NCBI GenBank assembly: GCA_023525975.1
Contig: CM042038.1
Location: 4,403,272 to 4,467,271 of the forward strand
Origin: Smallanthus sonchifolius
Lineage: Eukaryota; Streptophyta; Magnoliopsida; Asterales; Asteraceae
Direction of reading: 5' to 3'
DNA: 64,000 nucleotides
Shown here: positions 33,772-42,824 of the stretch, piece after piece
Layout of the letters: every line of letters starts with the position of its first letter
Position numbering within the stretch: the first letter of the stretch is position 1
The notes under the pieces: model-generated
What the model saw: the letters and a program-made list of their open reading frames with translations, nothing else
Told to the model about the DNA's origin: nothing
Database searches by the model: none
Translations under genes and position numbers: made by a program

Positions 33772-35302
33772 CCCGAGTCTTATACCGAGGGCATGGAAGA
33801 TGAGCATAAAGGGAGTGGGTTGAAGCCATGCAAGATGAGATGAATTCCTTGAATGAGAACAATACATTTGAGTTGGTGAAACTGCCTAAGGGCAAGAGAG
33901 CTTTAAAAAACAAGTGGGTTTACAAAGAGAAGACTGAAGAACATACCTCACGGCCTAGGTATAAGGCTAGGTTGGTTGTCAAAGGGTTCAGTCAAAGAAA
34001 GGGTATTGATTTTGATGAGATTTTCTCTCCAGTCGTGAAGATGAGTTCCATTCGGGTGATTCTTGGTTTGGCTGCTAGTCTTGACCTTGAGGTTGAGCAA
34101 ATGGATGTCAAGACAACATTCCTTCATGGTGACTTGGATAAGGAAATCTATATGGAGCAACCTGAAGGTTTTTAGGTTAAGGGTAAAGAAGACTATGTCT
34201 ATAAACTTCAGAAAAGTCTTTATGGGTTGAACCAAGCACCAAGACAGTGGTACAAGAAATTTGAGTCAGCCATTGGGGAGCAAGGCCACCGAAAGACTAC
34301 TTCAGACCACTGTGTTTTCTTTCAGAGGTTTAGTGATGATGATTTCATCATCTTACTACTCTATGTTGATGACGTGTTGATTGTTGGCAAGAATGCAAAG
34401 AGAATTGTTCAACTGAAGAAAGAATTGAGCAAGTATTTTTCTATGAAAGACTTGGGGCCAGCAAAACAGATTCTTGGCATTCAGATCACTAGAGATAGAG
34501 CTTCAAAGAAGCTACACACGTCACAAGAGCAATACATTGAGAAGGTGCTTCGTAGATTCAACATGGCTAAAGCCAAAGAGGTCAGTTCACCTCTTACTCC
34601 CAACTTTAAGCTAACTGATAAAGATTGCCCTTGTTCTAAGGATGAGATTGAAGAAATCGATAGAGTTCCATATGCCTCAGCAGTTGGAAGACTGATGTAT
34701 GCAATGGTGTGTACTAGGCCTGACATTGCCTATGTAGTAGGGGTTGTTAGTAGGTTCCTGTCAAATCCGGGTAAGAAGCATTGGGAAGTAGTTAAGTGGA
34801 TTCTTAGTTATCTGCGTGATACTTCCAAATTGGGCATCACATTTGGAAATGGAGAGCCGATGCTTGTTGGTTATACAGATTCTGATATGGCAGGAAATAA
34901 GAACCACATGGTTATACAACTGTGTCATGGTAATCAAGACTTCAAAAGTGTGTTGCTTTGTCCACCACCGAGGCTGAGTTTATGGCAGCAACAGAAGCTT
35001 GCAAAGAACTATTGTGGTTGAAAAGATTTATGCAAGAGCTTGGCTTTATGCAACAGCGCTACGTGGTTCTTTGTGACAATCAAAGTGCTATTCACCTTGC
35101 AAAGAATTCTCTGTTCCATAAAAGAATCAAACATATTGATGTGAGGTATCATTGGATTAGAGATGGACTTGAAGACAAGTTGTTTGAACTTGATAAAGTT
35201 CACACCGATGATAATTGTTTCGATATGTTGACTAAAGCTTTCGCAAGGGAAAAGTTGAAGACCTGTTGCTCGATCGCCGGGATGGCGAACTCTTCCTCAT
35301 AG
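33772..35302 (+). pseudogene. copia reverse transcriptase and RNase H (frameshifted)
   Basis: Continuation of the gag-pol frame after shifts between 33768 and 33828. RT: NTFELVKLPKGKRALKNKWV, RYKARLVVKG, VEQMDVKTTFLHGDL, then a TAG at 34173-34175 inside the block (CAG expected from family pattern), then LYGLNQAPRQWY and active site LLYVDDVLIVG. RNase H: VPYASAVGRLMYAMVCTRPDIA, GYTDSDMAGN, small deletions and a frame change near 34900-34960, then TTEAEFMAATEACKELLWL, LCDNQSAIHLAKN and HIDVRYHWIRD to the stop at 35302. The product is not expressible as one protein, so the element is non-autonomous. Confidence 0.92.
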
Positions 35303-35305
35303 GCC

Positions 35306-35320
35306 AAAAAGGGAGAGATT
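35306..35320 (+). promoter_or_regulatory. copia polypurine tract
   Basis: AAAAAGGGAGAGATT immediately before the 3' LTR start TGTTGGGC. Confidence 0.85.
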
Positions 35321-36058
35321 TGTTGGGCTATTTTTAAGCTCATGAGGTGTCATATATTTAGCCTACTAATATTATTATTATTTAGTCCAATAATTAATCA
35401 AAGAAAAAAAATAAAATTGTGGTTCTTGATTGCTTCTGTCGTTCACCCCAAAGAGTCAAAGGGGGAGTTGGGGGCATTAAAGACTTGGTCTTTAATTCTT
35501 GTCAACAACTACAACAATTTTTGTTGGTCCGGGAGAGTGGCTATCTTGAAGAGAAGAACAGAGAAAAAGAGGGTTTTGGAGCTTTGCCTTTCTGCTATTT
35601 TAGAGACACGATTGAGTGTGGGTTCGTTTGACAGAAAAAAGAAACGGGGTACTCAAGATCGAGCCTTGGAGTAACTCTATTTGGTGATCGCACTCCTTTA
35701 TCTTTGTTTATGTTTCCATATACTTGATGTTTAGATTCCAAGTGTATGATGATTATTGTATGTCTCTAGTTTACCTAGAGAAGACTTTGTATTGCTTTGA
35801 ATTAGTGATAGTGGATTTGAAGCGGCTCTAGTAGTCCCGTGGTTTTTTACTCTCTCGTTTGAGGGTTTTTCACGCTAAAAATTTCAGTGTCTCTCTATTT
35901 TGTTTTCATAGTGATTTGGGGCTGCTGTGGTTATTTTGGAATACCCTATTTGTTTGCATCCTAACAGGTTCATTCGGGTCGGGAAAGTTTTGACCAAACG
36001 AAGATTAATTCCGCATTTTGTTGTTTACCGTTTGTGGTCGGTTGCGTTTTTCCCATCA
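35321..36058 (+). repeat. copia 3' LTR
   Basis: 738-bp partner of 30529-31268, followed by target duplication CCCGT. Confidence 0.95.
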
Positions 36059-36758
36059 CCCGTCTCCGTCTTCTGCTGTAAAATAGTCCTGAAACAGCCC
36101 CTGTTGTCCCGGACCTTCTTGTACGACCAGACCTTCAGTTTGCACTCGGTTCTCTGGCGTCGCGTTTGCCCTGCAGCTAAGGGCTACACCCTTTCTTGAA
36201 ACCAACCTCAAAACAGCCTCCCGTAGTACGAGCCTTAGGCTTTGATACCAAATGTTGGTTCAGCCCCTGGTTAACAGACACACACCAACTGGTATTTATT
36301 GAAAGGAGATTACAAAGGATAATTGAAAAGAAACATACACGGACTTTAAATAGAAATGAAAGTAACATAAACAAACAAACAACTCCAAAAGAGCCGGTCT
36401 CACTAGCATCCACCATGTTTACAAGTAGATATGACAACCACTTTTGACATATTATTATTCGATCAATTTTCTATTTCATCCCACAAGAAACTTCAAATTC
36501 GTTCTTGAATCTATGTCTAATTAGTTCAAACATTTGATAGTGTCATCAAATTAGTTTGTTCTAATGGCATTGCGTGATTCGTAGAATTTATCCAAGTGAT
36601 TCGCAAATCAGTATGATACAGCATGATTAGGGTTACTGATGTTCTCCTTCCCTACTGATAAGTCGCCGGAACATCATAATCGTATTGTCGTGATTCCCGA
36701 GTAGTAAGGCTTTTGATCTCCTAGTTTTTATTTTTTGAAATTTTCAAAGATTTTTTTA

Positions 36759-37430
36759 GAGTAAAGTGCTATTTTCGTCCCTGCGGTTTGGTCATTTTAG
36801 CCATTTTCATCCAAAAAGTTTTTTTTAGCTTTTTTGTCTCTGATTTTTCAAAATCTATCAATTTTCATCCAAATGACTAACCCCGTTAAAATATTACCGT
36901 TAAATCAGGGGCATTTTTATCTTTTCAAAATACTTTTTTTATTCTCTTTTATTATTTCCTTCTTCCCCATACCCTTTTCATGAACCGACAGATACGACGA
37001 TTTCGATTTTCCAGCCACGACGGAGACTTCACCGGAATTCAGTTTTCGTTTTGGAATCTCTACGTTCTTATGTGTCAACAAACACCATCGGTTCCTTCCC
37101 CTCGCTATTGCTCCGTCGGAGCAAATCTCTAATCCTCTACCGTTTCGATCCGGATCCGATGGAATCGTTGAGATTGTGAAAGTTGTATTTTAAGGTAGAT
37201 TCGTCCGGTGGAATCGTCCGGGGAAGAAGGAAATAATAAAGGATAATAAAAAAGGAATTTTGAAAAGACGAAAATTTCCCTGATTTAACAGTATTATTTT
37301 AACGGGGTTAGTCAACTGGATGAAAATGGATAGATTTTGAAATGTCAGGGACGAAAAAGCTAAAAAAATACTTTTTGGATGAAAGTGGCTAAAATGACCA
37401 AACCACAGGGACGAAAATGACACTTTACTC
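36759..37430. mobile_element. Mutator-like non-autonomous element with long inverted repeats
   Basis: This 672-bp element has inverted ends starting GAGTAAAGTGCTATTTTCGT on the left and, reverse-complemented, GAGTAAAGTGTCATTTTCGT on the right. Similarity continues for more than 150 bp in each arm. The 9-bp target duplication ATTTTTTTA is perfect (36750-36758, 37431-37439), as for Mutator-like elements, although its low complexity weakens it slightly. There is no transposase. Its middle (about 36970-37200) holds GC-richer sequence of unknown source. Confidence 0.85.
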
Positions 37431-37439
37431 ATTTTTTTA

Positions 37440-38002
37440 ATACGGATTTTTGGTAGCATTTTAGGCTTCAAGTTTTGAAATAGTCCTTGCAGCAAACTTG
37501 AATATCCTCACGGCATTTGCATTTAGCATTTTAGGCCTTCTTTACTGAGAGATTTGAGGGTTTTAATGTTGGGTTCTTATTACTGATTTTGAAATCAAAG
37601 TGTTTGGAGACATGGATCTGATCCACATTTTGATTTAAAGTACCAGAATTTAGATTAATTTGTTGTTTTTTCATCTGAATGGTAAAATATTTTTGTTTTC
37701 TTTAGATTTACTCCATTAGTATGGTGTTAGATGTAGATTAAAACAATGGATTACCATTAATAAACTTGTTTTGATCACACAATGTGTTCTGATCTATTTG
37801 TTTTGGTTATTTTCTTCCATACATATGTTCTTTTAGTTTACCTCCACTAATGTTAGGAGTTACAAATTTTCCTGAACTGCTGGTACTTGTTTTTTCATAT
37901 TTGATTTTTATATTTACCGATTAAAGTTGTTTTGATAGTTGTGTTATTGAGCTATTATTTAAGTGGGATCCATACTAAATTCTGCCAATCATTTGTTTCC
38001 AG
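37440..38002. other. AT-rich spacer before the exon-like segment
   Basis: No recognised gene. The composition (T-rich, ending TTTGTTTCCAG) would fit an intron upstream of 38003. Confidence 0.4.
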
Positions 38003-38138
38003 ATGTAGGTTTGCTCATCCTTACTTGGCCTATATGATGCTTATTCCATGCTCACTTGCTGGGATGTTACTCCCAACACTTTATTGGAACTTTTTTCCTG
38101 TCTCTCAAGATGGTTATATTCTCAAATTATCAAAAGAG
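38003..38138 (+). pseudogene. Orphan exon-like segment of a multi-pass membrane protein
   Basis: The 136-bp segment is bordered by an acceptor-like TTTGTTTCCAG and a donor-like GAG|GTTTGC. Read from the second base it codes CRFAHPYLAYMMLIPCSLAG then MLLPTLYWNFFPVSQDGYILKLSKE, a hydrophobic helix with a conserved-looking loop. From memory it resembles the membrane part of plant ER metallopeptidase 1-like (Zn-dependent exopeptidase) proteins; this is not verified. I find no neighbouring exons within a few kb on either side. It is probably a gene fragment left by duplication or transposon capture, less likely part of a gene with very long introns. Confidence 0.45.
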
Positions 38139-38774
38139 GTTTGCTTTTAAACTTTTGAAGTTTGTTTTCATACATTTTCACAAATAAACAAAATGTACTT
38201 ACTATGCTACAGACCATAAAACATGTTAAACAAAATGAACTGGAGACCAGATCACTACAGGGTCGGTCGGTTGTTCCTGGTTCAGTTTTGTTGGGCATTT
38301 TAGGTTCCGGTTTAGTCTAAACCTGTTTCGCTTGTTGTCGGAACCTTTTCGTTTGGCCCGCAATATTTTAGGCTTGAGCAGATCAACCTAAGGTAACAAT
38401 TTCTTTTTAGAATTATTTTAATCGTTATAATAATATTTATAATTAACTTTACAAATATTCTGTTTTTTTTTTTCTTTTAAACTTTTAAATTTTGTGTTTT
38501 CGTACCATTAAATGTTTAAATATTGTGCCTAATATAACACTCCCAAATAGTCCTGAAAAGTTGTTTCAGCATCACTTAAATGTTAAAAAAGTTATATATT
38601 TGATAAAAAAAAATGCTGTTACTTTTTCCATTTCCCATCCCCACATCATGTGATGAATTATACATGTTGAATGATCTTCTATTGCTGTTGCATGTAGTGC
38701 ATATATGTGTACACATGTTTTTTTTCTTCAAATTTTTAATGTTACAAGGAAATCCCTTTACAACATCAGATATA
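38139..38774. other. Spacer without recognised gene
   Basis: No frame or terminal repeat is supported between the exon-like segment and the SINE. Confidence 0.4.
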
Positions 38775-38783
38775 ACACAAAGT

Positions 38784-39010
38784 TACCGTTGGTCATTTGA
38801 TACAATGGTAGCCCCAAGACTTCCCATAATGAAGGTCTTGGGTTCGAATCCTGGCAACAACAAAAAAGGGGGTATATGGTCAGGTTAGGGGGTTTACCCA
38901 GTTGGGGTTCCTCCTGTGGTGGGCTGCCCTATATGTTTTACGTGTTGCCACGGAAAAACCCAATTATCCTAGAATATCTAGATGATGCCATTCAAAAATA
39001 AAAAAAAAAT
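38784..39010 (+). mobile_element. tRNA-derived SINE
   Basis: The head has an A-box-like ACAATGGTAGCC and a clear B box GGTTCGAATCC (about 38831). The tail ends ATTCAAAAATAAAAAAAAAA. The direct repeat ACACAAAGT flanks it (38775-38783, 39012-39020). It is a different family from 42471-42809. Transcribed by RNA polymerase III and mobilised by LINE enzymes. Confidence 0.8.
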
Positions 39011-39020
39011 CACACAAAGT

Positions 39021-40160
39021 CAGCAGATCTTTCCCGTGAACTTAGGAACAAGAAAATGATCAGAGAACGCACTTGGGGTATAATTTAAAAAAAATATTGC
39101 AAATTTCCACCCACCCCTGATTGGTCAAAGTTGTAAATTATTCTGTAAGCATTATAAGCAAAGAGTATTGTGTACACTACAATCAATTAACCTTTTTAAA
39201 AGAAAACTTCTGATTTAATTTATGCTTAAAAGATTGTAAACTTAACTGGTTTGTAAGATTTTAGTTATTATTTATTTTTTTATTTCAAGAATATTCGTTT
39301 AAGGGTTCAAATGTAACAATATTTTTTATATGTGTTGTCTTGTCATTGAAGTTATCCTGACTAAGTTGGATACACATCATAAGTTCTCTTCTTAGAGGAT
39401 CACAACATACTCTATATATCTTTGCGAGTAAGTTCTATATATTTTAAAGACTGGTTTAAAGTGGTTGTGAGCGTTGGAGAGAGAAAAATGTTACTGTTTA
39501 TCTGTATATTTGTGAAAACACTGTTCACCTTTATTAAATTTTTAATATTTTTTGAAAGTGGCTGTGAGTTGAGAGAGAAAAAATCATGCTAAAGGCATAA
39601 AAAATATTATTTAATTGAAAATGAGAGAAAAAATATAGTGACTTTTAGTGTAATTATAGAGATGTGGATAAAGAAACTGATGAAAATGCTATGATGTTAT
39701 ACATTGTCAATTAGTTAGGTGCTGAAGATGGCGACTATGCGGAACCAAGGTCGAAAATTAGGCTAAAAGCAGCTCTTTTGGGGTGATTATTGGAAACATG
39801 ATAGACAGAAGCTAATTGTAGCAAATAGCTCTTTTGGTGGAATTACTGGAGAAGGGAGATCCATGATAAACGGACAAAGTAGGAATGCCGCTCACTTCAT
39901 TCTACCTGTTAGCTTCATACATGCATGTTTGTTTGTGCTGCCTTTTCTTTTTTATGAACAGTAAATTTCCTGTTCTATTTAAAAACCAAGTTGGGGAATA
40001 GTAACCTCACCTATGCGGGCACACCACGTGGCACTTTAACTATTTTTTTTTTCCTTTTAACCTCTCATACTACATATTATATACTCTATTAATCCGTTTA
40101 GTTTTCTACTGATTTTGTTTTTTTCCTTTTAAACACGTCACCTATGTATGTTTTTTGGTA
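39021..40160. other. Spacer without recognised gene
   Basis: 39470-39660 has repeated GTGGTTGTGAG/GTGGCTGTGAG plus GAGAGAAAAA stretches. 39770-39850 repeats TAGCTCTTTTGG/CAGCTCTTTTGG. No coding support. Confidence 0.4.
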
Positions 40161-40168
40161 TGTCATCA

Positions 40169-40814
40169 TAGAGGTGCCCTTTTACCTGAAACGTGAATAC
40201 CAAACCCAAACCAAATTAACCCAAAGCCGATTAAGAAGAAACTCGAACAACCTGAACCCGTTTAAGATGAAATCCGAACCTGAAGATATTATTCGGTTCG
40301 GTAATTAGGTTAAAAAAGGTTAATCGGGTTCCGAATTACAATATATTTTTATTATTAATATTTATTTGTAATCTTAGCTCAATAAAATGATCTAACCATT
40401 TTCAAAGCTTGTTTTATTTGACTTTTTTTTAATATATGACTGGAAGTGGACGAGTGGACATTAATTTGACAATTTGAAGAGTTAAGACTATTAAGAAGTT
40501 TATTGGTTGATACGGTTTGATGTTTCTTTTTAGTTTATACGATGGGTTGATACGGTTTCAAAAAAAGATTATTTTGTAAGTGTTTTATTTGACAATTTGT
40601 GTTTATTATTTAATAAATATCATGTTAAGTTAAATTGTAAAGTATGCATTGCAACTTGTACTTAGAAACCTGAATACCGATTAACCCCGACCGAATAACC
40701 CTAAGCTAATTAACCCGAGTCTTATTTGGATCGGTAAATGGGTAGGATTCCTATTACAAATAACCTGAATAACTCAACCCGAAACCCGATTAAAAAACCC
40801 GAACAACACCCCTA
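40169..40814. mobile_element. Non-autonomous hAT, 646 bp
   Basis: The left end TAGAGGTGCCCTTTTACC and the right end ...AACACCCCTA form short imperfect inverted repeats. The 8-bp target duplication TGTCATCA is perfect (40161-40168, 40815-40822). Both subterminal regions are rich in AACCCGA/ACCCGATTAA, parallel to the AACCGG repeats of the hAT cluster at the window start. No coding sequence. Confidence 0.88.
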
Positions 40815-40822
40815 TGTCATCA

Positions 40823-41159
40823 TGTGACATCACTTTTGTACGTGTGCTGGTAAAATGTGCATTATGTAATGTGACTCTCTTACGTTTTACGTTTCAATCT
40901 AATGTTCACAACTAAATAGTATTGACGCGTCACCGGCCGTAACGCACCGGGTGTCAACGCTAGTTATCTATTTTACTTGATTATATTTTTTTAGTTGCAA
41001 AAAGTAAGTGGAAGTAAATGAGGGTGAGGTTGTAATCAGCTCCAAAGAAGGGTACCACAGTGGTATATGTTGTGTCAACGTCCTAAATAATCCGAGCCAC
41101 CAGCATGCATGAGTTAGTCAAATATTCAACACACCATAATGAGCATCAACTGTTATATA
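40823..41159. other. Spacer without recognised gene
   Basis: Nothing recognised between the small hAT and the foldback element. Confidence 0.4.
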
Positions 41160-41568
41160 TGTGTTTCAGCCTTATTAATGTTATTCATTGTAACTCAAGT
41201 TAACTCTAATTTACATATTTAACCAACTAAAAACCATAGAATATATTTATATTGTATTGCTTAAAGGTGGAAAATTTATATATAATTATATATTAATCTT
41301 TTTACCTTTTGGTATATGCGCTTTATAATTTTTTTTTATATATAGACCTACCACTGCTTTAGAATAATTGTTTCTGAGTCGTGCCATCGTAGTTGGTATA
41401 GTTTATCATATTTATTTGTGTTTTATTATTTCTTTTCTATAAAAAAAGAACATAACTTTAAAAAGAAAAGTTAACCATAGAATATGATTTTTAGTTGGTT
41501 AAATATGTAAATTAGAGTTAACTTGAGTTACAATGAATAATGAATAACATTAATAAGGCTGAAACACA
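41160..41568. mobile_element. Foldback/MITE with about 85-bp inverted arms
   Basis: The left arm (41160-41245) begins TGTGTTTCAGCCTTATTAAT and the right arm (about 41471-41568) is its near-perfect inverted copy ending GGCTGAAACACA. The right arm has a small ATGAATA duplication. The loop of about 225 bp is AT-rich and non-coding. The flanks GTTATATA/AGATAATA give no clear target duplication, so the superfamily is unassigned. Confidence 0.75.
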
Positions 41569-42455
41569 AGATAATATAGGCTAAACTCAACTAATTGTAC
41601 TATCTTAAATATGTTCGAACCACTGTTTTTAGATCATGACCGAACTAGTCCCTTCGGTCGAGAATCAATACATAATTTGGAATTGAGTAGTTTGAATTGT
41701 CTTTATTTGAAACCGTTGGTTAGGGATCGGCTCGGTTAAACCGGTGATTGGATATTAAAAAAAAAATCTTCTTTTTAAGATATTAGCTACCAATTCATTT
41801 ACTACTTCACTCTTCATATTTTATTTATTCCAGACTTCTTATTTTGTTAACATGACAAAATCTTAATAAAATATAAATTTGTTTCATATATTTTTTTTAA
41901 ATTAATTCAATATACTTTAATTCTTATATTATTTATTACTACATCTAATTTTTAAACCAGCGATTAAAGCGGCTTGTTCGATAAATAACCCGGTTATGAA
42001 AACATTAGTCTGAACCGATAACTTTTGCATGATTGAAAACTATTGTTATACGAAAATTAAACCGACCAACCAATTAAATTAGATAAAAAAAGAATATTAT
42101 TGAAAAAAATTGTGGAACATATTGGACGTCAGGTGAGTTGATCTGATTTGAAATTTATAAAATTCCAAAATAAAAATCGGACGATGATATAATAAGGTTG
42201 TGTGGCACGTGATTGAGTATGGAAAGTGGGATATAGTTTATTAAAAATCTTAAGTAGTGGTCAAGTTGGCAATGGAGTGTAGGTGAAACTACTTTCTATG
42301 GATGCAAACCAACCTTCATACCATCACACGTCCTAGCTACCTAACTCTCTCCTTTTTTTTTTCTAAAATAAAAATTGAAAAAAATTGTAACATTATTACT
42401 GATATTACTCTTATGCATATTCATATATTATTGTCAGAGGTGAGAGGTTGAATGA
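41569..42455. other. Spacer with a possible decayed MITE
   Basis: 41622-42053 has weak inverted ends (AACCACTGTTTTTAGATCATG against reverse-complement AACAATAGTTTTCAATCATG, first 20 bases given or fewer) and AACCGG/CCGGT motifs inside. Without a target duplication I only note it. The rest is unremarkable. Confidence 0.35.
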
Positions 42456-42470
42456 GTTATGTCATAATGT

Positions 42471-42809
42471 TGCCAATCAGCTAGTGGTGGAATAGTAAGG
42501 GATATACTTACTGTTCCTAGTGACCCAGGTTCAATCCCTGCTCTTCACATTAGTTTCTGTAGTATGCAAATGAGGCCTAGCTTAGGCTGATGCACCTGGG
42601 TTTTACCCATGCCAATCCAGGGTTCGAGTCTCGGCTCTCCTTCAAACCCGGAATGGGCCATATGGGTAGGATTTTTTCTTGGATGCTTTCCAATTCTGAC
42701 GCCAAGTGGGCCCAGTTAATACAACATATTGGCCGGAGTTGTACGAGGCTCTCCCATGTGATGAGGAGGTGCGACGTCACAACATTAAATGTTCGCCGTT
42801 AAAAAAAAA
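42471..42809 (+). mobile_element. Full-length tRNA-derived SINE
   Basis: The A-box-like TAGTGGTGGAATAGTAAGG and B box GGTTCAATCCC form the tRNA-like head. A second B-box-like GGGTTCGAGTC lies at about 42621, so it may be a dimeric or rearranged head. The body ends ATGTTCGCCGTT plus a 9-base A tail. The target duplication GTTATGTCATAATGT (42456-42470) is repeated at 42810-42824 with one mismatch. Its 3' half is shared with 28783-28941. Confidence 0.88.
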
Positions 42810-42824
42810 GTTATGTAATAATGT

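Larger units (their letters stand above)
30529..36058 (+). mobile_element. Complete but disrupted Ty1/copia retrotransposon (Tork/TNT1-like)
   Basis: LTRs 30529-31268 (740 bp) and 35321-36058 (738 bp) start TGTTGGGC and end CCCATCA. The perfect 5-bp target duplication CCCGT is at 30524-30528 and 36059-36063. A tRNA-Met primer site and a polypurine tract are present. The single gag-pol frame has the copia order with integrase before RT and carries frameshifts and one nonsense codon. The LTRs differ visibly by point changes and small indels (a few percent), so it is older than the gypsy elements here. Confidence 0.95.
29761..36446 (-). mobile_element. Possible old LTR element hosting the copia insertion
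   Basis: TTGGTTCAGCCCCTGG occurs at 29762 and at 36255. The right copy begins TGTTGG at 36253 and is preceded by GGCTTTGATACCA (36238-36250), the reverse complement of a tRNA-Met-like primer site TGGTATCAAAGCC. This suggests a minus-strand retroelement whose 5' LTR starts at 36253. The left copy diverges after about 25 bases, so boundaries are unsure. The copia element 30529-36058 is inserted in it. No coding frame is readable in 29761-30528 or 36064-36237. Confidence 0.35.

Noticed and set aside
38820..38845. GGTTCGAATCC as part of a tRNA gene
   Set aside because: No cloverleaf can be drawn, and the segment has a poly-A tail and direct repeats, so it is a SINE.
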